64,000 nucleotides of DNA from Chitinophagales bacterium (lineage in GTDB: Bacteria; Bacteroidota; Bacteroidia; Chitinophagales; UBA10324). Below are positions 36,201 through 45,156 of the stretch, piece by piece; positions within the stretch are counted from its first letter, which is position 1, and each line of letters begins with the position of its first letter. The notes under the pieces are model-generated. The model had not been told where the DNA came from and ran no database searches. It worked only from the letters and a program-made list of their open reading frames with translations. The translations under genes and the position numbers were made by a program. The DNA lies in assembly GCA_013816805.1 (NCBI GenBank), contig JACDDS010000007.1, forward strand, positions 62,001 through 126,000, in the 5' to 3' direction.

Positions 36201-37160
36201 TCAATTTTTCCTTTTATCCATGAGTGTTAATAGGATGCCCAACGATATACCTGCCCCAACTGCAATTAAACTTTCTGCAACCGTTTTGGTTATTTTAAAA
36301 GGCGGAATGTACTGTACGCCCTTATCATTCATTTTAGCGGGACTATCCACATAACGCCCTTCTTTGGGAACAGCAATCTTCCGGAAGTTCCTAAGTAAAT
36401 AATCTAATGATTGTTTTAACATCATTCCCTTCATTGGTATTCCGTGACCGGCCGCTAATACAGTTGGTTCTAATGCTATAAGTGATTTTACAGACTCCTG
36501 CGCTGATTGCCAGTCAGGAGTAAAGTATCTTGGTGGGCCTGACAGCACCTTTCGCTGCTGCATTACTGAAATGGCAGATTCCTGCTTCGTGGTTACAATT
36601 GCATCCCCGGAAATCAATACCTTGTCTTTTGGTCGGAAAAGACTTATGTGACCTGGCGCATGGCCTGGGGTATGGATATTTTTCCATTCAGGCAATCCGG
36701 GTACAGATCCATCATCTGGCAGTGGGCGCAGAAATCCTGATACATTGATAGGACCTTTGGGGAAAAGCCAAGACATAAGGGTCATGATTCCCCCACCGGC
36801 AAAAGGATCTGGCGGTGGATAGGAAGATTTGCCTGTTAAATAAGGTGCTTCCAAATGGTGCGCATAAATTGGAATTTGCCATTCTCTCACGAGTTCGATC
36901 AAGGAGCCAATGTGATCAAAATGTCCATGAGTAAGAACGATCGCGGATGGAGTAGATACCTCGGAACCAAAAAGATACTCAGCCATAACCCGGATTTTTT
37001 TGGCCGTTGATGGAATGCCGGTATCAATTAAAACCCATTTATTTTCAACTCTGTTGTATATCATGAAAATGTTGACAAAAATGTCTTTCATACCCCATAT
37101 ATCAGGAGCCACTGTAAACCAGCGCGGATACTTTTCTTTTTTTTGAAATATTTTAGCCAT
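36201..37160 (-). CDS. Metallo-beta-lactamase-fold hydrolase
   Basis: 319 residues. The MBL core has LIDTGIPS, the metal motif THGHFDHIGSL at about residues 77-87, TPGHAPGHISLF near 163, ISGDAIV near 183, and AAGHGIPM near 237. A hydrophobic segment near the C-terminus (AVGAGISLGILLTLM) is unusual for the family and may anchor it to the membrane. The substrate cannot be named from sequence; glyoxalase II-like and lactonase-like members look alike. Confidence 0.85.
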   Translation of the reverse strand: MAKIFQKKEKYPRWFTVAPDIWGMKDIFVNIFMIYNRVENKWVLIDTGIPSTAKKIRVMAEYLFGSEVSTPSAIVLTHGHFDHIGSLIELVREWQIPIYAHHLEAPYLTGKSSYPPPDPFAGGGIMTLMSWLFPKGPINVSGFLRPLPDDGSVPGLPEWKNIHTPGHAPGHISLFRPKDKVLISGDAIVTTKQESAISVMQQRKVLSGPPRYFTPDWQSAQESVKSLIALEPTVLAAGHGIPMKGMMLKQSLDYLLRNFRKIAVPKEGRYVDSPAKMNDKGVQYIPPFKITKTVAESLIAVGAGISLGILLTLMDKRKN

Positions 37161-37304
37161 GGATTATATTTTATCGGGCAGAATTTGAATGATCGTCTGA
37201 TACACAATTGTTATTCCTGATTTTGATACAGATCAATAAGCAGGTATTTAGCCTTTGGAGCGATGGAGTAATATTTGAAATTCATCTTTAGATAAGTAAA
37301 CATT

Positions 37305-40004
37305 ATGAGTCTTACAGAATATAAGAAGAAGCGGTCTTTTTCAAAAACACCGGAGCCTTCAGGGGCTAAGGAACCTGCATCCAATAATGAGTTAATTTTT
37401 GTTATTCAAAAGCATCAGGCCTCCCATTTACATTATGATTTCAGGCTTGAAATAAAGGGTGTTTTGAAAAGTTGGGCGGTACCAAAAGGTCCTTCCATAA
37501 ACCCTGCTGATAAACGTCTTGCAATGCTTGTGGAAGATCATCCTTTTGATTATAAGGATTTTGAGGGTATAATTCCCAAAGGAAATTATGGTGCAGGAAC
37601 TGTAATTGTTTGGGATCATGGAACGTATGAGCCAGCAGAAAAATCAAGTACCAAAGCTGAGAAGGAAAAAATTTTAATGAAAGGGTTTTTTGGTGGTTCG
37701 CTGGCAATTAATATGAAAGGCAAGAAACTGAAGGGTGAGTTTGTGCTTGTGAAAGCTCCCCAGCGTGGAGAAAGATCATGGCTTTTGATAAAGAAAAAAG
37801 ACAAGTTTTCCGCAGAAACCGATATTACTAAGAAGGAAGAATCGGTTATCTCGCATAAAACTCTTAATGAGGTTGCAGCAGATAAAAAAGCTAAACAATG
37901 GATCAGTAACCGTGCCTCCGCCGGCACATTGAAGGAAAATGAATCAGGAGTAAATCAACCCAATGTCCCGTTAGAAAAAAATACTGATTTGGAAGAAATA
38001 GTCCGAAGCATTCTTTTTTCATTAGAAAAGAAGAAAAAATCATCAATGCCTGTGGATATCAAACCAATGCTGGCTACCCTGGTTGATCAGCCTTTTGATG
38101 ACCCGGATTGGATATTTGAAGTTAAATGGGATGGTTATCGTGCCCTTGCCTATTTGAATAATGGAAAAGCAGAGCTGAGGTCGAGAAACAACCATTCATT
38201 CAACGATAAGTTTTACCCCGTTTATAATGCCATGAAAACATGGTCTATTAAAGCGGTAATTGACGGGGAAATTGCTGTGATCAATGAAAAAGGCCTTGCA
38301 GAATTTCAATTGTTGCAAAACTGGACAACGGATAAAAATGGGGAGCTTATTTATTATGCATTTGATATATTATGGCTGAATGGCATTGACTTAATGAGCT
38401 TGCCTTTAACGGAACGGCGGAATATCCTAAGTCAGATAATGCCAGAACATCATTCTATCCGCTTAAGCGAAAATTTTGAAACGAGCGGTACAGAATTTTT
38501 TGCCGCCGCTGAAAAACTTGGAATCGAAGGAATTATCGCTAAAAAAGCAGACAGTGAATATGTACCAAATAATCGTACTAAAAATTGGCTGAAAATAAAA
38601 TCAGGAAAACGCCATGAGGCAATTATCGCAGGCTATACCCGTAATGAGGATACCACTAAGCAATTCAGTGCCCTTATTCTTGCGGTCCATGAAAATGGTG
38701 AATTAAAATTTATAGGGCAGGCTGGCACGGGCTATACTGAAAAGATGAGAACGGAAATATTAAAAAAGCTTAAGCCTTTGGAAACTGAAATATGTCCGTT
38801 CAGGACGGTGCCTGAAGTTAACAGACCCTCTAAGTTTCGCCCGAATCCACCTGAAGCAGAAATTACCTGGGTAAAACCTGAAGTGGTTTGTGAGGTGCGT
38901 TACCAGGAACTTACACTGGAAGGGGTTATGAGGCATCCCTCTTTCCAGGGCTTAAGGATAGATAAAAAGGCTAGGGAGGTAGTGGATGAACAACCTGTTC
39001 ACACCACTAATCTAGTAAATGCATCAAAACCTTCAAAACAAAAAAGAATTGTTGAACCCGGAAACAGGAAAAAATATAATCTTTTAAATGATACGGACGA
39101 ATCACAGTTACTAACTATAAATGGTCACGAGCTTAAGTTTAGTAATCTGGGCAAGATGTTTTGGCCAAAAGAAAAAGTTACGAAGCGTGACATGCTGAAC
39201 TATTACTATAAAGTCTTGCCATATATGCTTCCCTATATGAAAGACAGGCCACAGTCTTTAAACCGTCATCCGAACGGAATCGAAGGCCCTAGTTTTTATC
39301 AGAAAAATGTGGCTGGTAAAGTGGACGACTGGATCGTTACCCATCAGTATAAAAATACATCGCAGGACGGGACCAAAACATTTTTAGTCTGCAGCGATGA
39401 GGCCTCATTGCTTTATATTGCTAACCTGGGCTGTATTGAAATGAACCCCTGGCATAGCCGTACAATTTCCCCCGACAATCCTGACTGGTGCGTAATTGAT
39501 TTAGACCCGGATATCAACACTTTCGAAGAAGTAATTGAAGCAGCAAATGTGGTAAAAAAAGTGCTTGATGCTTTGGGAGTGCCGTCTTTTCCTAAAACTT
39601 CCGGATCCACCGGCATTCACATTTATATTCCGTTAGGTGCGCTTTATACATACGAGCAGTCAAAACAGCTGGCGGAGCTTATTGTAACATTTGTACATGA
39701 AGAAATTACCGGTTTTACCAGCCTGGAAAGAACACCTTCTAAAAGAAAGGGAAAAATTTATCTTGATTTTCTGCAAAATCGGGCTATTCAAACTATTGCA
39801 GCTCCCTATTCGCTCAGGCCTAAACCGGGCGCAACTGTATCTACTCCATTAAACTGGGAAGAAATTAAGCCCGGATTGAAAATACAAGACTTTACGATAT
39901 TCAATACTATGGATAGAATAAAAAACACAGGAGACCTGTTTAAAGGAGTGTTTGGTGAAGGGATTGACATAGCAAAAGTTCTTGAAAAAATGAAATCTCT
40001 TTAG
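37305..40004 (+). CDS. ligD: Multifunctional DNA ligase D (PE-ligase-polymerase)
   Basis: 899 residues with three domains in the order seen in Pseudomonas LigD. The 3'-phosphoesterase domain is at about 1-180 (IQKHQASHLHYDFRLE, GIIPKGNYGAGTV). The ATP-dependent ligase is at about 245-550, with nucleotidyl Lys at residue 274 in EVKWDGYRAL and the later motifs EGIIAKK and NWLKIKSG. The PrimPol-type polymerase is at about 615-899, with VIDLDPD near 732 and KTSGSTGIHIYIPL. It repairs double-strand breaks by non-homologous end joining, normally with Ku. No ku gene is in the window. It is followed by stress-linked genes. Confidence 0.95.
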   Translation: MSLTEYKKKRSFSKTPEPSGAKEPASNNELIFVIQKHQASHLHYDFRLEIKGVLKSWAVPKGPSINPADKRLAMLVEDHPFDYKDFEGIIPKGNYGAGTVIVWDHGTYEPAEKSSTKAEKEKILMKGFFGGSLAINMKGKKLKGEFVLVKAPQRGERSWLLIKKKDKFSAETDITKKEESVISHKTLNEVAADKKAKQWISNRASAGTLKENESGVNQPNVPLEKNTDLEEIVRSILFSLEKKKKSSMPVDIKPMLATLVDQPFDDPDWIFEVKWDGYRALAYLNNGKAELRSRNNHSFNDKFYPVYNAMKTWSIKAVIDGEIAVINEKGLAEFQLLQNWTTDKNGELIYYAFDILWLNGIDLMSLPLTERRNILSQIMPEHHSIRLSENFETSGTEFFAAAEKLGIEGIIAKKADSEYVPNNRTKNWLKIKSGKRHEAIIAGYTRNEDTTKQFSALILAVHENGELKFIGQAGTGYTEKMRTEILKKLKPLETEICPFRTVPEVNRPSKFRPNPPEAEITWVKPEVVCEVRYQELTLEGVMRHPSFQGLRIDKKAREVVDEQPVHTTNLVNASKPSKQKRIVEPGNRKKYNLLNDTDESQLLTINGHELKFSNLGKMFWPKEKVTKRDMLNYYYKVLPYMLPYMKDRPQSLNRHPNGIEGPSFYQKNVAGKVDDWIVTHQYKNTSQDGTKTFLVCSDEASLLYIANLGCIEMNPWHSRTISPDNPDWCVIDLDPDINTFEEVIEAANVVKKVLDALGVPSFPKTSGSTGIHIYIPLGALYTYEQSKQLAELIVTFVHEEITGFTSLERTPSKRKGKIYLDFLQNRAIQTIAAPYSLRPKPGATVSTPLNWEEIKPGLKIQDFTIFNTMDRIKNTGDLFKGVFGEGIDIAKVLEKMKSL

Positions 40005-40284
40005 CAGTTTGTGTTCAGTATATTATTTATAGATATCAGGAAAGAGCTCCTGCAATTACAATTGAAATGTAATAGTCTTTACCCGAAAAAATTTACTAAT
40101 CCCTGGCCGTAAATTCGGGGAATCTATTCTTCATTTCCTATGATATTATATTAAGAAATACGTAGAAATCATTCCACAAAATAAATGTGCTTAGCCAATT
40201 CCACAAAGATAATAGAGGTGGCATTGCAATTGAAGAGTAGATAATCCTTAAGATAATTATAAACCTTTAATAAATCAATAACCA

Positions 40285-41376
40285 ATGAGACGTTCAAACA
40301 ATGGCCGGAACAGGCAAGGATCCTCTTCCAGGTCACAATCACGCAGGCAAGATTTTGCTGGTGATTACGAAGATCGTTATGAAGATGATTATGATGAAGA
40401 GGAAGAAGAGGATGATGATTCGCAAGACAGTTATGAAGACAGAGGCAGCAATGAAGATGATGAGGATGATGATTACGATGATGAGGAAGAAGATGATGAA
40501 CGTGGTGGAAGAGGTCGGCAATCAGGCGGCGGACGTGGTTTTGCGGGTATGGATTCGGGTCGTCAGCGTGGAATAGCACCCATGGGTGGTGAAGTTTCCC
40601 GCAGTGGTCATGATGGCAGAGGTAATGAAGACAATAATAATAGAAGGGGTGGTAATGGCCGTGGAGGAAATCGTGGTGGAGGTAGTGGAAATCGCGGCGG
40701 CAGTAATAGAGGTGGAGGAGGTGAGGGACGTGGTTTTGGAGGAATGGATCCTGAGCGTCAGCGTGAAATAGCACGCAGAGGTGGAAAAGCATCTCATGGA
40801 AGTGGCAGAGGTGGAAACCGTGGAGGAAATGGTGGTGATAGACGCGGAAATGGCGGTGCAGGAAATAGAGGCGGAGGCGGCAGGGGCGGAAATGAAGGCG
40901 GTGGTGGTCGTGGAGGAAATCGCGGCGGGGGTAACAGAGGTGGTGGTGGTGAAGGACGTGGCTTTGCAGGAATGGATCCTGAACGTCAGCGCGAAATAGC
41001 TCGTATGGGTGGTGAAGCTTCACATAGTGGTGGAAGAGGTGGCAATCGTGGCGGTGGCCGTGGTAGAGGTGGAGAAGAATCAGGTGGCGGCAGAGGTGGA
41101 AATGGTGGCGGTGGCAATAGGGGAGATGGTGGAACAGGAAGCAGAGGTGGAAGTGGCGGCGGTCGTGGTGGAAATAGTGGCGGAGGCAGCAGAGGAAGAA
41201 ACGGTGGCGGTGGTGGTGAAAAGCGTGGATTTGCCAGTATGCCAAAATCCCGTGTACGTGAGATAGCACGTATGGGAGGTGAAGCATCTCATGGTGGCGG
41301 AAGGGGCCAGTCTTCAAGTGGCAGAGGCGGTGGTAGGGGTGGAAACAGAGGTGGAGGTCGCGGAGGTTCCAGATAA
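40285..41376 (+). CDS. Acidic KGG-repeat protein with RGG-type low-complexity linkers (expanded YciG type)
   Basis: 363 residues. Residues 1-22 are basic, Ser/Arg-rich; residues ~24-73 are almost wholly Asp/Glu/Tyr. Four KGG (stress-induced protein, YciG-type) motifs follow at about residues 83-105, 148-171, 224-247 and 313-336, e.g. GFAGMDPERQREIARMGGEA. They are joined by Gly/Arg/Asn linkers full of RGG and GRGG units, and the protein ends in a Gly-Arg tail. The first motif is degenerate. YciG of E. coli is only about 60 residues, so this is a greatly enlarged form. It lies 33 bases upstream of a YciF-like gene, paralleling the E. coli yciG-yciF order. Predicted disordered; nucleic-acid binding is inferred from the RGG content. 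Confidence 0.85.
   Translation: MRRSNNGRNRQGSSSRSQSRRQDFAGDYEDRYEDDYDEEEEEDDDSQDSYEDRGSNEDDEDDDYDDEEEDDERGGRGRQSGGGRGFAGMDSGRQRGIAPMGGEVSRSGHDGRGNEDNNNRRGGNGRGGNRGGGSGNRGGSNRGGGGEGRGFGGMDPERQREIARRGGKASHGSGRGGNRGGNGGDRRGNGGAGNRGGGGRGGNEGGGGRGGNRGGGNRGGGGEGRGFAGMDPERQREIARMGGEASHSGGRGGNRGGGRGRGGEESGGGRGGNGGGGNRGDGGTGSRGGSGGGRGGNSGGGSRGRNGGGGGEKRGFASMPKSRVREIARMGGEASHGGGRGQSSSGRGGGRGGNRGGGRGGSR
40531..41292 (+). repeat. Four KGG motif repeats separated by RGG spacers
   Basis: Motif copies begin at about 40531, 40726, 40954 and 41221, with start-to-start distances of 195, 228 and 267 bases. Copies 2 and 3 are nearly identical at the DNA level (both contain ATGGATCCTGA and CGTCAGCG). Spacers are purine-rich GGTGGnGG/AGAGG-type sequence. 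Confidence 0.8.
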
Positions 41377-41409
41377 TACTAACATTTATTAACAGATAAA
41401 TTCTTAATC

Positions 41410-41970
41410 ATGAAAAATTTTTTAAATATGCTAAGCGGTCGAAGTAAAGGCCATGCCGACGGATTTGAAGAATTATTCTATAATGAATTGAGAGATATTT
41501 ATTGGGCTGAAAATGCTTTGGTTCGTGCTTTGGAAAATCTGGCCGATAAGGCGGAAAGCGAAGAACTGGTAAATGCTCTTGAGGATCATATAGATGTTAC
41601 GGAAGATCAGTTGGATCGCCTTGAAGAGGTTTTCGATATTATTGGTGAACCAGTTTCTGGTAAAAAATGCCAGGCTATGGCTGGCTTAATAAAAGAAGGC
41701 AAAGAACTTACGGAAGATTTGGAAGAAGGACCCGTAAGAGATGCGGCAATCATAGCTGCTTGTCAAAAAGTAGAGCATTATGAAATTGCCACTTATGGGA
41801 CACTACGCACCTACGCATCTATTTTGGGATATGAAGAAGCCGAAGACTTACTTCAGGAAACATTAGATGAAGAGAAGGAAGCGGATGAACTTCTGTCTGA
41901 ATTATCAGATGAGATTAATATTGATGTTTTGGTGGAAGATGGAGAGAAAGAAGGGGAGTATGAATATTAA
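41410..41970 (+). CDS. YciE/YciF-like ferritin-fold protein (DUF892)
   Basis: 186 residues, all-helical. FEELFYNELRDIYWAENALVRAL at the N-terminus, EDHIDVTEDQLDRLEEVF, KCQAMAGLIKEG and EHYEIATYGTLRTYA are DUF892 hallmarks; Glu and His residues placed on the four helices suggest a ferritin-like di-metal site. E. coli relatives are induced by osmotic and stationary-phase stress. The C-terminus adds an acidic tail. It is the second gene after the KGG protein and ends before a hairpin terminator. Confidence 0.9.
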   Translation: MKNFLNMLSGRSKGHADGFEELFYNELRDIYWAENALVRALENLADKAESEELVNALEDHIDVTEDQLDRLEEVFDIIGEPVSGKKCQAMAGLIKEGKELTEDLEEGPVRDAAIIAACQKVEHYEIATYGTLRTYASILGYEEAEDLLQETLDEEKEADELLSELSDEINIDVLVEDGEKEGEYEY

Positions 41971-41985
41971 GATCTATCTTTTTTG

Positions 41986-42026
41986 CAATTGCCCATGTAA
42001 AATCTTTATGTGGGCAATTGTATTTT
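41986..42026 (+). terminator. Hairpin terminator after the YciF-like gene
   Basis: CAATTGCCCA (41986-41995) pairs perfectly with TGGGCAATTG (42011-42020), followed by TATTTT. It lies 15 bases after the stop. Confidence 0.75.
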
Positions 42027-42127
42027 ACCCAGTAAGTGATGATTTTTTCTAACATTAATCAATACTTAGTAATTTCACCTTCTTCAGAAAACGCTGTATA
42101 ATCATTTTAAACTTTAAAATTCTAAAC

Positions 42128-42322
42128 ATGAAAATCAATAATTCATTTCTCTTTGGTTTAGCTACAGGCATCAGCATCGGTTATTATCTTGCCACCGACG
42201 ATAAAGACCAATTAATGGAAAATGTTAGAGGCAAAGCAAACCAGGCAAAGAATCTGGTGGAAGATGGCATTGAGAAAGGCAAGAAGGTGGTGTCCGATAT
42301 CCGTGCTAAAAGAAATGAGTAA
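42128..42322 (+). CDS. YtxH-like small protein
   Basis: 64 residues. A single N-terminal hydrophobic segment with Gly spacing (FLFGLATGISIGYYLA) is followed by a charged amphipathic helix rich in Lys, Glu and Ala (VRGKANQAKNLVEDGIEKGK). This is the YtxH/general-stress small-protein architecture. It likely sits in the inner membrane with a cytoplasmic helix. Flanked by terminators on both sides, so it is expressed alone. Confidence 0.7.
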   Translation: MKINNSFLFGLATGISIGYYLATDDKDQLMENVRGKANQAKNLVEDGIEKGKKVVSDIRAKRNE

Positions 42323-42345
42323 TCTTATGTAAAATAGTTTTCCTG

Positions 42346-42380
42346 AAAATCCTATTACCAATAAGTAATAGGATTTTCTA
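42346..42380 (+). terminator. Hairpin terminator after the YtxH-like gene
   Basis: AAAATCCTATTAC (42346-42358) and GTAATAGGATTTT (42365-42377) form a perfect 13-bp stem with the 6-base loop CAATAA. Confidence 0.8.
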
Positions 42381-42470
42381 ATATTATGAAATAAATTTCC
42401 GGGATTGTTTTTGGATTTAACCTTCCTGAGAAATGGTTCATTACTAAAAAACTCTATTTAAGTCAATACT

Positions 42471-42665
42471 ATGAATTTAAAAAGATTATTTGGAGCTGTG
42501 TTAACTATTTTGGGAATCATCGGGTTGATCTATGCTGCAGTATTGTTTGTAAATGGCTCCGGTAATGGCAGGGATGTTCGAGCACTTACTATTTATGGTA
42601 TGCTTGGATTAATTTTTTTTATTGCCGGTATCGGATTGGTTCGCACTATAAAAGATGATGCTTGA
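42471..42665 (+). CDS. Small two-helix membrane protein
   Basis: 64 residues with two predicted membrane helices (about residues 7-27 and 41-58) separated by a short polar loop containing NGSGNGRD. Similar tiny proteins are frequent near stress genes in Bacteroidota; no function is known. Convergent with the metallophosphoesterase gene 15 bases away. Confidence 0.65.
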   Translation: MNLKRLFGAVLTILGIIGLIYAAVLFVNGSGNGRDVRALTIYGMLGLIFFIAGIGLVRTIKDDA

Positions 42666-42680
42666 GTAATTCATTGCCGG

Positions 42681-43307
42681 TTATATTTCGAATATAATTG
42701 GCTTATTTACCAATAGATATTTTTCATTGAGCATGCTTGCATTAATAAATTTTATCCCAAATTTTTCTTTTACACCATAGGCCTCATGGATGTGACCGCA
42801 AATATGGACTTTAGGTTTTACTTCCAGAATGCGGTGATACAAGTCTCGGCATCCGATATGCTCCCCTTTTACATTTGCGTCCAGAATATTAAAGATGGGC
42901 CCGTGAGTTATTAAGATATCAGTATCGTCCGGAATCAATTTCCAATGGTTCCTGATTTGTGCACCCCGGTATAAGTTAAAAGCCCAGTTATAATACCATG
43001 GAGTAACTGGTGAACCCCAGAATTTAATTCCTTCAATAGTTGCGCTGCTGTTATGTAAATAAATAATTTCCTCAGGTATTAAGTCTTTGATTTTCGATAC
43101 AGGTTGTTTCTCAAAATAAAAATCGTGATTTCCGGCAATAAATATTTTGTACTTATAATCCTGTTTTGCAAACCAGCTTAAAAAATTAATTGTCTGGCTT
43201 TCAGTTCCGTTAGCAGTTAGATCACCGGCATGTATAAGTACATCCCCTTTTGGAAGTTTTATATATTGATGATAGCCATGAGTATCTGAAATGGTTACAA
43301 ATTTCAA
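42681..43307 (-). CDS. Calcineurin-like metallophosphoesterase (MPPED/239FB type)
   Basis: 208 residues. All di-metal motifs are visible: SDTHG at 7-11, HAGDLT near 26, AGNHDFYFE near 58, THGPIFNILD near 134 and CGHIHEAYG near 170. The tight arrangement with GSPVTPWYYNWAFN resembles the MPPED1/MPPED2 (239FB) branch of cyclic-nucleotide phosphodiesterase-like enzymes. The native substrate is unknown. No signal peptide. Confidence 0.88.
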   Translation of the reverse strand: MKFVTISDTHGYHQYIKLPKGDVLIHAGDLTANGTESQTINFLSWFAKQDYKYKIFIAGNHDFYFEKQPVSKIKDLIPEEIIYLHNSSATIEGIKFWGSPVTPWYYNWAFNLYRGAQIRNHWKLIPDDTDILITHGPIFNILDANVKGEHIGCRDLYHRILEVKPKVHICGHIHEAYGVKEKFGIKFINASMLNEKYLLVNKPIIFEI

Positions 43308-43468
43308 CGGGAATATTTTAATATGATCATTAGTTTAAAATAGAAGTAAAATAATTAGTCACGATTTTTGGATGAGAAAAGTAACCATGGTATAACTATA
43401 ATACAAAATTTATTCGCTTGTTTTGCTAATGGATTGCACAGGTTATCTTTTAAATTAAATAATATCAA

Positions 43469-44311
43469 ATGCTTTGGAAAGGTTTAAGAACAAGCTCTAA
43501 TGTTGAAGATCGCCGTGGCGGCGGAGGACCATTGGCAGTTGGGGGTGGATTAGTTGGAGTTGTGGTTCTCGTGCTGAATTTTCTATTAGGCGGTGATCCT
43601 TCACAGTTAAATGATGTATTGTCTGGAAGTGGCAATGCTCCTTTAAGTGCCGAACAACAGGCCGAACAGGATACGCTTGCTAGGTTCGTCTCAGCAGTGC
43701 TTGGCCAAACGGAAGATGTGTGGCACAGTTTACTCTCCAAAGAGGGAATTCAGTACACAGATCCTAAATTGGATTTATTTAATGGGGTTATACAATCCGG
43801 TTGCGGGAATGCCAGCGCTTCCTCAGGCCCCTTTTATTGTCCACCGGATCACAAGGTTTATATTGATCTTTCTTTTTGCCAGGAATTGGAGGATCGCTTT
43901 CACGCTCCCGGCGATTTTGCAGTTGCGTACGTTGTGGCCCATGAAGTAGGCCATCATGTTCAATCGCTTTTAGGCACCTCGGAAAATATGGAGCGCTGGA
44001 GACAGACGCTCAGTGATAAAGAATATAATAAAAAATCGGTGATGCTGGAATTGCAGGCAGATTTTTTTGCAGGAGTCTGGGCACATTATGTAAATGAAGG
44101 AAATATATTGGAGCAGGGCGATGTGGATGAAGCCCTGAATGCTGCGAGTGCCGTTGGAGACGACCGTCTGCAAAAGCAAAGCAGGGGATATATAGTACCG
44201 GACGCTTTTACGCATGGTACGTCTGCACAACGAGCTTATTGGTTTAAAAAAGGGTATGAAACCGGGGACATCCGGCAAGGTAACACTTTTGATTCTCCTG
44301 ATCTGCAGTAG
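43469..44311 (+). CDS. YpfJ-type neutral zinc metallopeptidase
   Basis: 280 residues (PF04228 family). A Gly-rich N-terminus leads into one membrane helix (VGGGLVGVVVLVLNFLL, about residues 26-43). The periplasmic domain carries the zinc motif HEVGHHVQ near residue 157, the third-ligand region ELQADFFAGVWAHY near 193, and the family-typical ending GTSAQRAYWFKKGYETGD. The CGNASASSGPFYCPPDHKVY segment is also characteristic. Substrate unknown. Confidence 0.9.
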   Translation: MLWKGLRTSSNVEDRRGGGGPLAVGGGLVGVVVLVLNFLLGGDPSQLNDVLSGSGNAPLSAEQQAEQDTLARFVSAVLGQTEDVWHSLLSKEGIQYTDPKLDLFNGVIQSGCGNASASSGPFYCPPDHKVYIDLSFCQELEDRFHAPGDFAVAYVVAHEVGHHVQSLLGTSENMERWRQTLSDKEYNKKSVMLELQADFFAGVWAHYVNEGNILEQGDVDEALNAASAVGDDRLQKQSRGYIVPDAFTHGTSAQRAYWFKKGYETGDIRQGNTFDSPDLQ

Positions 44312-44342
44312 TTAATAGCTGATTATTGTTTACTGCTTGTAA

Positions 44343-44765
44343 TTAATTTTCAAGCTTTACTTCACCCTCCTTATCATTATCCCAGTATTTTATTTTTTTA
44401 GCATCTACATGAATCATCACAATGCCCGGAGTATCGATACCATCTTCGAACCATTGCTCCAGCTCATCCACCCAATGTTCTTCCATTTTTGATTTATCAG
44501 AAACCAGCTTTGCTATTCCGCTCACCGAAATATATACCTGATTGTCTGTGTCTGAAAAAGCCAGGTTTACCTGGGGATTAGTAGAAATATCTCTCGCTAT
44601 TTCCGTTTCTTCCGAAGTAAAAAAATAGGAGTTGCCATCATATTCCACATCGCCGTTATTTGACATTGGACGGCTTATAATTTCACCTTTTGAAATAGAT
44701 GAAAGCATGCAAATATCCATGTCACTCACTATTTCACTGATATCATTTAAAGTCTTTTCAGCCAT
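44343..44765 (-). CDS. Pyridoxamine 5'-phosphate oxidase-like stress protein (general stress protein 26 type)
   Basis: 140 residues with a split-barrel FMN-binding fold: a short helix, then CMLSSISKGEIISRPM, YFFTSEETEIARDISTNPQVNLAF, VYISVSGIAKLV and a final strand VDAKKIKYWDNDKEGEVKL. The pattern fits the bacterial GSP26-like group, which bind flavin but are not true PdxH enzymes. Convergent with the metallopeptidase gene. Confidence 0.87.
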   Translation of the reverse strand: MAEKTLNDISEIVSDMDICMLSSISKGEIISRPMSNNGDVEYDGNSYFFTSEETEIARDISTNPQVNLAFSDTDNQVYISVSGIAKLVSDKSKMEEHWVDELEQWFEDGIDTPGIVMIHVDAKKIKYWDNDKEGEVKLEN

Positions 44766-44883
44766 AAATTAGTTTTCGTACAAAACATTCCATTCATTGA
44801 AATGTTTAGAAATATTGTTTTTTCTAATGGCACCATTTGTGCCTTTGGACTGAAATATATTATTTAAATTTATAAGAGATTTT

Positions 44884-45156
44884 ATGTCCAATAGTTTTCT
44901 TGTTGAGGGCGCTGGTATTGTTGCAGGCCTGTTTACTGCATCTTCTTTATTACCACAGGTGATTAAAACGTATAAAGAAAAAAAGGCAGAAGAAATTTCT
45001 GTTTTTATGCTGGTTATTCTGATGGCCGGTCTTATACTCTGGATTTTTTATGGAATTTTAAAAGAGGATATTCCCATTATAGCTACCAATTGTTTTTCAT
45101 TATTAGTGAACATAACGCTTATGATTTTACGTTTTGTTTATTCTGGCAAAAAATGA
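44884..45156 (+). CDS. SemiSWEET sugar transporter
   Basis: 90 residues with three membrane helices, the size of a bacterial SemiSWEET that works as a dimer. Helix 1 carries the PQ-loop motif (SSLLPQVIKTYKEKKAEEIS). TNCFSLLVNITLMILRF on helix 3 contains the conserved Asn facing the sugar site. It probably carries out facilitated movement of a small sugar across the inner membrane. It lies 398 bases upstream of the SusC gene on the same strand. Confidence 0.88.
   Translation: MSNSFLVEGAGIVAGLFTASSLLPQVIKTYKEKKAEEISVFMLVILMAGLILWIFYGILKEDIPIIATNCFSLLVNITLMILRFVYSGKK

Noticed and set aside
40204-40211. Minus-strand TATCTTTG upstream of the KGG gene, as a possible antisense promoter
   Set aside because: No gene or structured RNA lies downstream on that strand apart from the 3' end of ligD; such an octamer is expected by chance in AT-rich sequence.
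40169-41317. A 382-codon minus-strand open frame antisense to the KGG/RGG gene
   Set aside because: It is the complement of Gly/Arg repeats and encodes only His/Leu/Cys-rich low complexity. Other antisense frames there are similar artefacts of skewed composition.
40600-41370. Short, regularly repeated DNA that could look like a CRISPR array
   Set aside because: The repeats are in-frame codons for GG/RGG and KGG motifs, vary in length, and have no constant repeat-spacer pattern or cas genes.
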